In this document: positions 53,388-61,026 of the stretch, one piece after another
Layout of the letters: each line of letters starts with the position of its first letter
Position numbering within the stretch: position 1 is the stretch's first letter
NCBI RefSeq assembly: GCF_042214795.1
Contig: NZ_CP090177.1
Coordinates: 2,170,001 to 2,234,000, forward strand
DNA length: 64,000 bases
Direction: 5' to 3'
Origin: Arcobacter iocasae
GTDB taxonomy: Bacteria; Campylobacterota; Campylobacteria; Campylobacterales; Arcobacteraceae
Made by a program: the position numbers and the translations under genes
Notes under the pieces: generated by a model
What the model saw: the letters and a program-made list of their open reading frames with translations, nothing else
Databases searched by the model: none
Told to the model about the DNA's origin: nothing

Positions 53388-54248
53388 TTATTTACTTTCT
53401 CTTTTTTCTCTTAACTTTGCAGCTTTAAGAGTATTTTTTAATAACATTCCAATAGTCATAGGTCCAACTCCACCAGGAACTGGAGTGATAAATGAACATT
53501 TGTCTTTACAATCTTCAAAATCAGCATCACCTGTTAGTTTACCAGTATCAAGTCTATTAATACCAACATCAATAACAACCGCACCATCTTTTATCATATC
53601 AGCTTTTAGTAAGTGTGGAACACCAACAGCAATGACAACAATATCAGCATCTTTTGTATGAGCTTTTAAATCTTTTGTTCGTGAGTTGCAAACAGTAACT
53701 GTAGCTTTTGCATTGATTAGAAGTGAAGCCATTGGTTTACCAACAATGTCGCTACTTCCAATAACAACTGCATTTTTACCACTTAATTCTATTCCATACT
53801 CTTCAAACATTCTCATTACACCAAAAGGAGTTGCAGGTAAAAATGAATCAAGATTTGAAACCATTTTCCCAACATTACAAGGATGGAAACCATCTACATC
53901 TTTTAAAGGATTAATTGCTTCTAAAATAGTTCTAGTATCAATATGTTTTGGAAGTGGTAATTGAACCAGAATACCATCAAGTTTTGGGTTATTATTCATA
54001 TTTTCAATCAACGCTAATAACTCTTCTTGAGTAGTAGATTCATCTTTTGTATGAACCTCAGAATAAATACCTGCTGCTTCACATGATTTGTGCTTGCTAT
54101 TTACATAAGTTGCACTTGCTGGATCACTACCAACTAATACAACTGCAAGTCCTGGAGTGATTTGCTCATTTTTTACAAACTCTGCTACTTCAACTCTAAC
54201 TTCTTCTTTTATTTTTGCTGATAATGCTTTACCATCTAATATAACCAT
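53388..54248 (-). CDS. folD: Methylenetetrahydrofolate dehydrogenase/cyclohydrolase
   Basis: Bifunctional enzyme turning 5,10-methylene-THF into 10-formyl-THF using NADP. It has 286 residues. Seen: DPASATYVNSKHKSCEAAGI (about 43-62) with the catalytic lysine, VQLPLPKHID, the nucleotide-binding VVIGSSDIVGKPMASLL (about 160-176), and the FolD signature PVPGGVGPMTIGML near 262-275. First gene of the folD-lepB-rpiB run. Divergent from the cytochrome gene. Confidence 0.96.
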   Translation of the reverse strand: MVILDGKALSAKIKEEVRVEVAEFVKNEQITPGLAVVLVGSDPASATYVNSKHKSCEAAGIYSEVHTKDESTTQEELLALIENMNNNPKLDGILVQLPLPKHIDTRTILEAINPLKDVDGFHPCNVGKMVSNLDSFLPATPFGVMRMFEEYGIELSGKNAVVIGSSDIVGKPMASLLINAKATVTVCNSRTKDLKAHTKDADIVVIAVGVPHLLKADMIKDGAVVIDVGINRLDTGKLTGDADFEDCKDKCSFITPVPGGVGPMTIGMLLKNTLKAAKLREKRESK

Positions 54249-54282
54249 CTAGTTACCTTATAACTGTTTAATTTTAGCCTGC

Positions 54283-54288
54283 TATAAT
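54283..54288 (+). promoter_or_regulatory. -10 element of the cytochrome c gene
   Basis: TATAAT, 30 nt before the TTG start at 54319. Confidence 0.55.
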
Positions 54289-54318
54289 ACCCAAAAACAA
54301 TTTATACAAAGGTTAAGT

Positions 54319-54681
54319 TTGAGAATAGCCAAGCTTGCGATTATTTTTTTATTTGTAAATATAAGTTTTGCAAAAGATATTATAAATAACTCATTTATTA
54401 CAGAATATGAATATGGTGCAATGTTATATGCAAATCCAAGGGGAATAGGGTGCAATAAATGTCATGGAGATGGTGATAAAAGCCTTGTAATTGCAAAGTA
54501 CAAAAATAAAAAAAATATAACAAAAACATTAATGGCACCTGCAATTAAAAATGTTCCTTTTGAAGATTATGTTGATGTTTTAACTACAAAAAGAGGTAGT
54601 TCAAATATCATGCCTTCATACTTCTTAACTAATGATGAGATCAAATCAATTTATTTTTATGTGAGAAACTTGAAAAAATAG
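54319..54681 (+). CDS. Small c-type cytochrome
   Basis: Periplasmic monohaem cytochrome of 120 residues. A signal peptide (to about residue 18, ending SFAKD) is followed by the haem-binding CNKCH (about 46-50) and a C-terminal methionine in SSNIMPSYFLTNDEIKSIYFYVRNL, the likely axial ligand with the class I helix. The start is TTG (54319) with AAAGG before it. It may serve as an electron carrier; the partner is unknown. It is separated from rplY by its own promoter region. Confidence 0.85.
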   Translation: MRIAKLAIIFLFVNISFAKDIINNSFITEYEYGAMLYANPRGIGCNKCHGDGDKSLVIAKYKNKKNITKTLMAPAIKNVPFEDYVDVLTTKRGSSNIMPSYFLTNDEIKSIYFYVRNLKK

Positions 54682-54716
54682 CCTACAACTTAAAGAAAGT
54701 TTAATCAATACTTTTG

Positions 54717-54722
54717 TATAAT
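54717..54722 (+). promoter_or_regulatory. -10 element of rplY operon
   Basis: TATAAT, 31 nt before the rplY ATG. Confidence 0.6.
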
Positions 54723-54753
54723 CCCCAACTTTAAATTAAAATAAGGAATTAAA

Positions 54754-55290
54754 ATGTTAGAGGGTATCGTAAGAGATAGTATAACTAAGCAAAGTGCTAA
54801 ACAACTTAAAAGAGATGGTTACATTTTAGCTAATATCTACGGAAAAGGTGTTGAAAATATCAATGCTGCATTTAAAAGAAATGATTTTGTTAGATACTTA
54901 AAAAATAAAACAACTGTTGCATTTGATGTAAAAGTTGGTGACACTGTTTGTAAAGTAGTTGTAAAAGAGTACCAAAAAGCACCTATTACTTCTGAATTAT
55001 TACATGTAGATTTAATGATGGCATTACCAGGTGTAAAAACTAATTATTTAGTACCTGTAACTGTTAATGGAACTCCAAAAGGTTTAAAAAACAAAGGTTT
55101 ATTTGTTTTCCATAAAAAAAGAGTTGCAGTAAAATGTACAATTGAAAACTTACCAGAAAATTTCCATATCGAAATTGCTGATTTAGATACTGGTGATAAT
55201 GTTTTAGTAAGAAATTTAACTATGCCAGAAGGTGTAGATTGTTATTTAGACCCAAGAGTACCAATCGTTGGTGTAATTAAAGCTAAGTAG
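54754..55290 (+). CDS. rplY: Ribosomal protein bL25 (CTC form)
   Basis: Binds 5S rRNA in the large subunit. It has 178 residues, the long form with an N-terminal L25 domain (about 1-90) and a C-terminal TL5/CTC beta domain (about 95-178). The L25 stretch AKQLKRDGYILANIYGKG (about 15-32) and LDTGDNVLVRNLTMPEGV near 148-165 mark it. It starts the operon rplY-pth-lptG-nudix. The rplY-pth order matches Helicobacter. AAGGAATT precedes the ATG. Confidence 0.94.
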   Translation: MLEGIVRDSITKQSAKQLKRDGYILANIYGKGVENINAAFKRNDFVRYLKNKTTVAFDVKVGDTVCKVVVKEYQKAPITSELLHVDLMMALPGVKTNYLVPVTVNGTPKGLKNKGLFVFHKKRVAVKCTIENLPENFHIEIADLDTGDNVLVRNLTMPEGVDCYLDPRVPIVGVIKAK

Positions 55291-55297
55291 TAAAATT

Positions 55298-55849
55298 ATG
55301 TTTTTAATAGTAGGACTTGGAAATCCAGGTACTAAATATGAAAACAATCGTCACAATGTAGGTTTTTTAGTTATCGATGAGATAGCTAAAAATCTTACAA
55401 CTTCAAATATTAATAAATCAAACTTCAATGCAGATGTTTTAAAAGCATCAAATCAACTTTTAGTAAAACCTACAACTTATATGAATAACTCAGGATTAGC
55501 AGTTCATGCAATAAAAGAATATTATAAATTAAGTCTTGCAGATATAATTGTAATACATGATGATTTGGATTTACCCTTTGGAACTGTAAAGTTTAAAATA
55601 GGTGGTGGTCATGGTGGTCATAATGGTTTAAGATCAATAGATTCTCATGTTGGGAACATGTATATTAGGGTTCGAATTGGTATTGGAAAACCTGAAAGTA
55701 AAAATGATGTTGCCAATTATGTATTATCGGACTTTTCAAAAGAAGAATTAAATAAACTAGAAGGTATAATCTCTCATACTATCAATGCTATCGAGTCTTT
55801 AAAAGTAGATTCAATAGATGAAGTAAAATCCAAATTTACAATGAAATAA
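55298..55849 (+). CDS. pth: Peptidyl-tRNA hydrolase
   Basis: Frees tRNA from drop-off peptidyl-tRNA. It has 183 residues. GLGNPGTKYENNRHNVGF (about 6-23) carries the catalytic histidine; KPTTYMNNSG (about 62-71) and HDDLDLPFGTVKFKIGGGHGGHNGLRS (about 88-114) are the family signatures. 7 nt after rplY, and its stop at 55849 abuts the lptG start at 55850. Confidence 0.96.
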   Translation: MFLIVGLGNPGTKYENNRHNVGFLVIDEIAKNLTTSNINKSNFNADVLKASNQLLVKPTTYMNNSGLAVHAIKEYYKLSLADIIVIHDDLDLPFGTVKFKIGGGHGGHNGLRSIDSHVGNMYIRVRIGIGKPESKNDVANYVLSDFSKEELNKLEGIISHTINAIESLKVDSIDEVKSKFTMK

Positions 55850-56920
55850 ATGAGAATAATAACAAAATATTTACTACGAAAATTTATTAGAAATTTTGTC
55901 ATAGTTTTAATATCTTTACAAATATTTTTTGTGGGAATTGATTTCTTACAAAACTTTGACGAAGTTCCAAATTCTGCCAATTTGCAATTATTATATATTT
56001 TATATAATAGTTTTTTTACATTAACACTTACCTTACCCCTGTCTTTAGTCTTTGGTTGGATTATAACTATTGTAATTATGGTCAAAACTAATGAAATGGT
56101 AGCCTCATTCTCTTTAGGTGTTGGAAATAGACAAATCTTTATGCCAGTTGTTAATGTATCAATTATTTTAATAGTTTTATTAATAGGCTTACAAATGACT
56201 CCTTTAGCCTATTCATATGAGTATAAAGAAAAGATTTTAAAAAATACATATTTTACAAGTTCGAAAAGTGATATATTTGTTAAATATAATGATTATTTTG
56301 TATATTTTAAAAAGTTGTATCCATTACAAAAATATGCTGAAGATATTCATATTTATAAAGTTGTTGATGATGATATTGAAGAGGGTATTGTTGCAAAAAA
56401 AGCATACTTTCAAAATAATAGATGGTATGTAATTGATGCAAAAATTACTAAAAAACCTAAAGTTATAAGTTGGAATAGTTCAAAAATAGAGATTCATCAT
56501 GAAAAATTTTTATATACTCTAGAAGGTTTTAAACCTAAGATTTTAGATAGTGTTTATGAATCCACATCTTCATTTTCTATTCTTGATGCAATTACTGCCT
56601 TGGCACTTCTAAATAATCAAGAGGTAAATACAAGTAAAATTAGGGCATCTTTGTATTATGAAATAGTTGCACCTTTATATTTTGTGCCATTGATAATTTT
56701 GATATTTTCATATACATCTTTTAATAGTAGATTTTTTAACATAGGAAAATTTACCTCATTTTCTATTGCATCAACTTTAGTAATTTGGGGAGTATTTTTC
56801 ATGCTTCATAAATTTTCATCAGGTGGAGTATTAAATCCTGAAGTTTCAATATTATTGCCAATATTTTTATGGTATATTATTACATACATTTTAATTAAGA
56901 AAAAAATAGGTTATAAATAA
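55850..56920 (+). CDS. lptG: LptF/LptG-type lipopolysaccharide export permease
   Basis: Inner-membrane part of the Lpt bridge that pulls LPS to the outer membrane. It has 356 residues: three N-terminal helices (about 10-30, 45-80, 97-117), a periplasmic beta-jellyroll (about 125-255) and three C-terminal helices (about 275-350). The MVKTNEMVASFSLGVG loop contacting the ATPase (about 78-93) is typical. Whether it is LptF or LptG cannot be fixed from the sequence; position after pth suggests LptG. The stop overlaps the nudix start by 1 nt. Confidence 0.85.
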   Translation: MRIITKYLLRKFIRNFVIVLISLQIFFVGIDFLQNFDEVPNSANLQLLYILYNSFFTLTLTLPLSLVFGWIITIVIMVKTNEMVASFSLGVGNRQIFMPVVNVSIILIVLLIGLQMTPLAYSYEYKEKILKNTYFTSSKSDIFVKYNDYFVYFKKLYPLQKYAEDIHIYKVVDDDIEEGIVAKKAYFQNNRWYVIDAKITKKPKVISWNSSKIEIHHEKFLYTLEGFKPKILDSVYESTSSFSILDAITALALLNNQEVNTSKIRASLYYEIVAPLYFVPLIILIFSYTSFNSRFFNIGKFTSFSIASTLVIWGVFFMLHKFSSGGVLNPEVSILLPIFLWYIITYILIKKKIGYK

Positions 56921-57363
56921 TGGCAAAAAAATATGCTTATGGTATATGTTTATACAAAATAGAAGAAAATGATATTAAAATATTATTATGTAAGTCAGTT
57001 AAAAGCTTCAATAAATGGGGTTGTTTAAAAGGTGTAAAAACAAGTAATGAAACTGCTTTACAGTGTGCTAAAAGAGAGTTCTATGAAGAGTGTAATATCA
57101 AAGTAGAAATTCCTGATTTTGAAGAGTTTTTTGATCAAATTAATTTAGAAAAAGATATTGGTATCTGGTTAGTAAATGCTAATAAAGTATCAAATTTAGA
57201 AGAGTATTTTTTTGAAGATAAACTTTTAGATAATAATTTATCTTGGGAAAACTCAAAGGTAAAATTCTTTTCTATTTTTGATTTACCAAATATTAGATCA
57301 AAACAAAGTAAGTTATTATCAAAGATTACTGATTTTTTGCGAAATAAGAATCAACCCCATTAG
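56920..57363 (+). CDS. NUDIX hydrolase
   Basis: Hydrolyses a nucleoside-diphosphate derivative. It has 147 residues. The Nudix box G-x5-E-x7-REFYEEC (about 39-61) is complete with the metal-binding glutamates. The substrate is not known; general house-cleaning or dinucleotide polyphosphate cleavage is possible. It overlaps the end of lptG and converges with the amidase, overlapping its coding end by 38 nt (57326-57363). Confidence 0.9.
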   Translation: MAKKYAYGICLYKIEENDIKILLCKSVKSFNKWGCLKGVKTSNETALQCAKREFYEECNIKVEIPDFEEFFDQINLEKDIGIWLVNANKVSNLEEYFFEDKLLDNNLSWENSKVKFFSIFDLPNIRSKQSKLLSKITDFLRNKNQPH

Positions 57364-58678
57364 CAATACCTTTTGCTAAAAGTCTTTGGTATGAAGTTTC
57401 AAATAATCTTCTACCTTCAGTACTATTTGTAATATATCCAATTTCAATAAGAATTGAGGGCATCTGTGCACCAACAAGAACCCAAAAAGGTCCTTCTCTA
57501 ACTCCACCATCTTGAATATCTTTATATTTTTTTCTAGCTGTATATAATAAGTTTTGTTGTACATCAATTCCAAGTTTTTGACTTGAAGTAATTTTACTTT
57601 GATTTAAAATAGTTAAAAGTGCATTTTGTGAGCTATTATTCATACTAGACATATCTGTTTTATTCTCTATTGCTGCAATTCTTTTAGCTCTTGAACTTCT
57701 AGCAGGGCTTAGGAAAAAAGTTTCAATTCCTTTAGCTTTTTGCCACTGAGATTTTGGCACTGCATTTGCATGAATAGAAATAAATATATCTGCATTTTTT
57801 CTATTTGCAAATTTTGTTCTATCTCTTAGTTCTATAAATTTATCTTTATTTCTTGTTAGATAAACGGTATATCCCCTTTTTTTCAAATCATAATACAAAT
57901 ATTTAGCAACAGTTAAAACAGTATTTTTTTCATATCTTTTTTTAACTCCTATGGCACCTGAGTCTTTGCCACCATGTCCAGGATCAATCACTACAACTTT
58001 ATCTTTATTATTTTCAATTTTTGGAAGAGCTTTTGAATTATTTTCTTTTTCAATTTTTCTATTTAGAATCTTAATAATAACTCTTTTTTTGCTTATAATA
58101 TATATTGCTTTTAAATTAAAACTATTTATAAGTTCTATTCTTAGTGTTCTATACTTGTATTGAGTTATTCTAATTCTATCAACACCATTCATTACTAGTT
58201 TTGTGGGTGATGCATCTTCAAATCTTCCATCAAAATCAAAGATGTCGTAGTACTTTCCACCTCTTTTTTCTTCTGAATAATGAATATAGTCTTTTTTAAT
58301 ATAATGTTTAAAGTCAATAATAATTTGATTATCTTCTACAGTTACTTTACTTATATTATATGAAGAGTTTTTGTATGTTGTTGTCTTTTTTTTAGGAGTA
58401 GTTTTCTTTGTTACAACTTTTTTAGGAGTTACTTTTTTACTTGTAGTCTCTACTGAAGCTAATTTATTTAGCTCTTTTTCATAAGTATTGACATTTCTAT
58501 TTAACTTTTTACCTATCTTTATTAGATTTTGTAAGTGTTGCTTCTCACTTTTTTTATCATTATTTAAGACTGCTCTTAAATAATCCATTTTATTTGAAGT
58601 GTATTGATTAGTTAAATCATTTGTTGAAGCAAAAAGATTATATGAAAGTAAGACTAGAAGAATAAATTTAATAAAAAT
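57326..58678 (-). CDS. N-acetylmuramoyl-L-alanine amidase, probable AUU start
   Basis: Zinc amidase that cuts stem peptides from peptidoglycan during cell separation. 450 residues if begun at ATT 58678, which follows AAGGAG with a 6-nt gap. That start gives a clear signal peptide (FIKFILLVLLSYNLFAST). The first ATG, at 58588, would leave a secreted enzyme without one. No ATG, GTG or TTG lies in frame between. The Amidase_3 domain covers about 230-445: VVIDPGHGGKDSGAIG, ISIHANA and ILIEIGYITN give the zinc and catalytic residues. An AMIN-like region precedes it. Like H. pylori AmiA, it ends the tyrS run. Confidence 0.92.
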   Translation of the reverse strand: MFIKFILLVLLSYNLFASTNDLTNQYTSNKMDYLRAVLNNDKKSEKQHLQNLIKIGKKLNRNVNTYEKELNKLASVETTSKKVTPKKVVTKKTTPKKKTTTYKNSSYNISKVTVEDNQIIIDFKHYIKKDYIHYSEEKRGGKYYDIFDFDGRFEDASPTKLVMNGVDRIRITQYKYRTLRIELINSFNLKAIYIISKKRVIIKILNRKIEKENNSKALPKIENNKDKVVVIDPGHGGKDSGAIGVKKRYEKNTVLTVAKYLYYDLKKRGYTVYLTRNKDKFIELRDRTKFANRKNADIFISIHANAVPKSQWQKAKGIETFFLSPARSSRAKRIAAIENKTDMSSMNNSSQNALLTILNQSKITSSQKLGIDVQQNLLYTARKKYKDIQDGGVREGPFWVLVGAQMPSILIEIGYITNSTEGRRLFETSYQRLLAKGIANGVDSYFAKNQ

Positions 58679-58679
58679 T

Positions 58680-59756
58680 TTATTCTCCTTTTGTCAATTT
58701 TTCCATAAGTTCATGAACCGTTGTTAACTCTTTTATTCTATATCCATTTGAACCTGAAAAAAACAATCCAGTATCAGTATCTCCTTGATAAGCAGCACCT
58801 AGTCTATCCGCGATACAATATCCAACTGCTTTAGCTTCTACTCCTCTATGACAAGGAGCAACACAGTTCGAAATACAAGCAACTTTTGGAGCAGTTCCCT
58901 CACTCATAGTTTTTTGTAAATTAGTTTGAACTCCCCTTGCTGGAAGACCAACTGGTGATTTCATTAGTTGAATATCTTCAGATTTTGCATTAATAATAAC
59001 TTCTTTAAATGAATCAGCAGCATCACATTCAACTGTTCCTATAAATCTAGTTGCCATTTGAACACCTGCACAACCCATAGCAATGAATTTATCTATATCA
59101 TTTTTATCCCAAATTCCACCAGCTGCAATAATAGGAGGATTTCCCCAATTTTTTGCTTCTTCAATAACAGGTGGTACGATATTTTCTAAGCTATATTCTT
59201 CCTGAAAACATTGTTCATAAGTAAAACCTTGATGTCCACCACTTAATGGTCCTTCAACAATTACAGCATCAGGAAGTCTATCGTATCTTTTCCATTTTTT
59301 ACAAATAAGTTTTAATGCTCTTGCACTTGATACTATTGGTATTAATGCAACATCTGGATAATCTTTTGCGAATGCAGGCATATTTGTAGGAATTCCTGCA
59401 CCTGTAATAATTATATTTATTCCTGCTTCACAGGCATCTTCTACTATTCTTCCATAGTCATTACATGCATATAAAATATTACAAGCCAATGGTGCATCAC
59501 CACAAATATCTCTTGCTTTATCAATGATTCTTTTTAAAGCATCTTTACTGTAAAAATTTAGAACATCAACAGGTTTGTCTCTTCTCATTTTTATATCAAG
59601 GCTTTCATTTTCTTTGTAATATCCAGTCCCCACACCTGATATTACACCTAGTCCACCTTCTTTACTTACTGTTCCTGCTAATTTATCCCAGCTTATTCCA
59701 ACACCCATTCCACCTTGAATAATGTTGTGTTTAATTTCGTATTTACCTATTTTCAA
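58680..59756 (-). CDS. Nitronate monooxygenase family flavoprotein
   Basis: FMN-dependent TIM-barrel oxygenase or reductase of 358 residues. NIIQGGMGVGISWDKLAG (about 11-28), ITGAGIPTNMP (about 116-126), the FMN-phosphate region IAAGGIWDKNDIDKFIAMGCAGVQMATRF near 207-235 and the catalytic-site His in SGGHQGF fit the NPD/FabK superfamily. It may detoxify nitronates or be an enoyl-ACP reductase like FabK; the sequence alone does not decide, and no other fab genes are here. Its stop overlaps the amidase ribosome site. Confidence 0.85.
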   Translation of the reverse strand: MKIGKYEIKHNIIQGGMGVGISWDKLAGTVSKEGGLGVISGVGTGYYKENESLDIKMRRDKPVDVLNFYSKDALKRIIDKARDICGDAPLACNILYACNDYGRIVEDACEAGINIIITGAGIPTNMPAFAKDYPDVALIPIVSSARALKLICKKWKRYDRLPDAVIVEGPLSGGHQGFTYEQCFQEEYSLENIVPPVIEEAKNWGNPPIIAAGGIWDKNDIDKFIAMGCAGVQMATRFIGTVECDAADSFKEVIINAKSEDIQLMKSPVGLPARGVQTNLQKTMSEGTAPKVACISNCVAPCHRGVEAKAVGYCIADRLGAAYQGDTDTGLFFSGSNGYRIKELTTVHELMEKLTKGE

Positions 59757-59765
59757 ATTAGCCCT

Positions 59766-60974
59766 TTATATTATTACTATCTTAGCGAAACTTTTTTTAC
59801 CCTTTTGTAAAATATATTCACCTTTTGATAAATTTAATTTATCATCATCAATTTTTTCTTGATTAACTTTAACAGCACCTGCTTTTATATCTCTTCTTGC
59901 TTGTGATGTTGAAGTAACTAAATTAGTATCAACTAATGCTTGACAAATCCAAGTACCAGCTTCAAGTTTAAATTCTGGCATATCCGTTGGAATGTCTTTT
60001 TTTGCAAAAACTTTTTTAAACTCATCTTGAGCTTTTAATCCTGCCCCTGCACCATGGTATCTATCAACAATTTCTATTGCTAATGAATCTTTTACATTCT
60101 TTGGATGAATTGTACCATTTTCAACGCCATTTTTTAAATCTTTTATTTCTTTTAATGATTTAGATGATAGAAGCTCAAAATATCTCCACATAAGTTCATC
60201 TGATATAGATAATACTTTTCCAAACATATTATTAGCTTCATCGGTTACACCAATATAATTATTTAAGGATTTTGACATCTTTTGAACTCCGTCAAGTCCT
60301 TCTAAAATTGGCATCATTAAAACTGCTTGTTGTTTTCCTATATTATATGCTTTTTGTAATGTTCTACCCATCAAAAGGTTAAACTTCTGATCCGTACCAC
60401 CAATTTCTATGTCAGATTTTAAATAAACAGAATCATAACCTTGAAGTAGGGGATATGTAAACTCACTTACGGCAATTGGAGTATTTGATGCATATCTTTT
60501 TGAGAAATCATCTCGCTCTAACATTCTTGCCACTGTTAAATTTGAGGCAAGTGCAATTATTCCAGCAGCACCTAAGTCATTTAGCCAGTTTGAATTAAAA
60601 ACCACTTCTGTTTTACTTTCATCTAATATTTTAAAAACTTGATCTTTATAACTTTGAGCATTTTGTAAAACTTGTTCTTTTGATAAAACTTTTCTTGTTT
60701 CGCTTTTACCAGTAGGATCTCCAATACTTGCAGTGAAATCACCTATTAAGAATTGAACAATTCCTCCAAATCTTTGGAAAACTGATAATTTTTGAAGAAG
60801 AACAGTATGTCCAAGGTGTAAATCAGGAGCTGTTGGATCAAATCCTGCTTTAACATAAAAGTTTTCACCTTTTTCATAAAAGTTTTTTAATAATTTTTCA
60901 ATTGATTCAATATCAATTATTTCAAAGCTTCCTCTTTGAATCTCTGCTAATGCTTCTTTTATTTTGTTTTCCAT
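59766..60974 (-). CDS. tyrS: Tyrosyl-tRNA synthetase
   Basis: Charges tRNA-Tyr. It has 402 residues. The class I signature appears as DLHLGHTVLL (about 51-60) for HIGH and KMSKS (about 232-236) for KMSKS. Tyr recognition is in the YPLLQGYDSVYL region (about 173-184), and a C-terminal S4 domain (about 338-400, TSTSQARRDIKAGAVKVNQE) binds tRNA. An AAGAGGTATT site precedes the ATG. It sits in the conserved pyrH-rpoZ-spoT-tyrS run. Confidence 0.96.
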   Translation of the reverse strand: MENKIKEALAEIQRGSFEIIDIESIEKLLKNFYEKGENFYVKAGFDPTAPDLHLGHTVLLQKLSVFQRFGGIVQFLIGDFTASIGDPTGKSETRKVLSKEQVLQNAQSYKDQVFKILDESKTEVVFNSNWLNDLGAAGIIALASNLTVARMLERDDFSKRYASNTPIAVSEFTYPLLQGYDSVYLKSDIEIGGTDQKFNLLMGRTLQKAYNIGKQQAVLMMPILEGLDGVQKMSKSLNNYIGVTDEANNMFGKVLSISDELMWRYFELLSSKSLKEIKDLKNGVENGTIHPKNVKDSLAIEIVDRYHGAGAGLKAQDEFKKVFAKKDIPTDMPEFKLEAGTWICQALVDTNLVTSTSQARRDIKAGAVKVNQEKIDDDKLNLSKGEYILQKGKKSFAKIVII

Positions 60975-61026
60975 AATACCTCTTTAAATAATCGCATATT
61001 ATACTTTTTATTTATTAAATAAAAAT

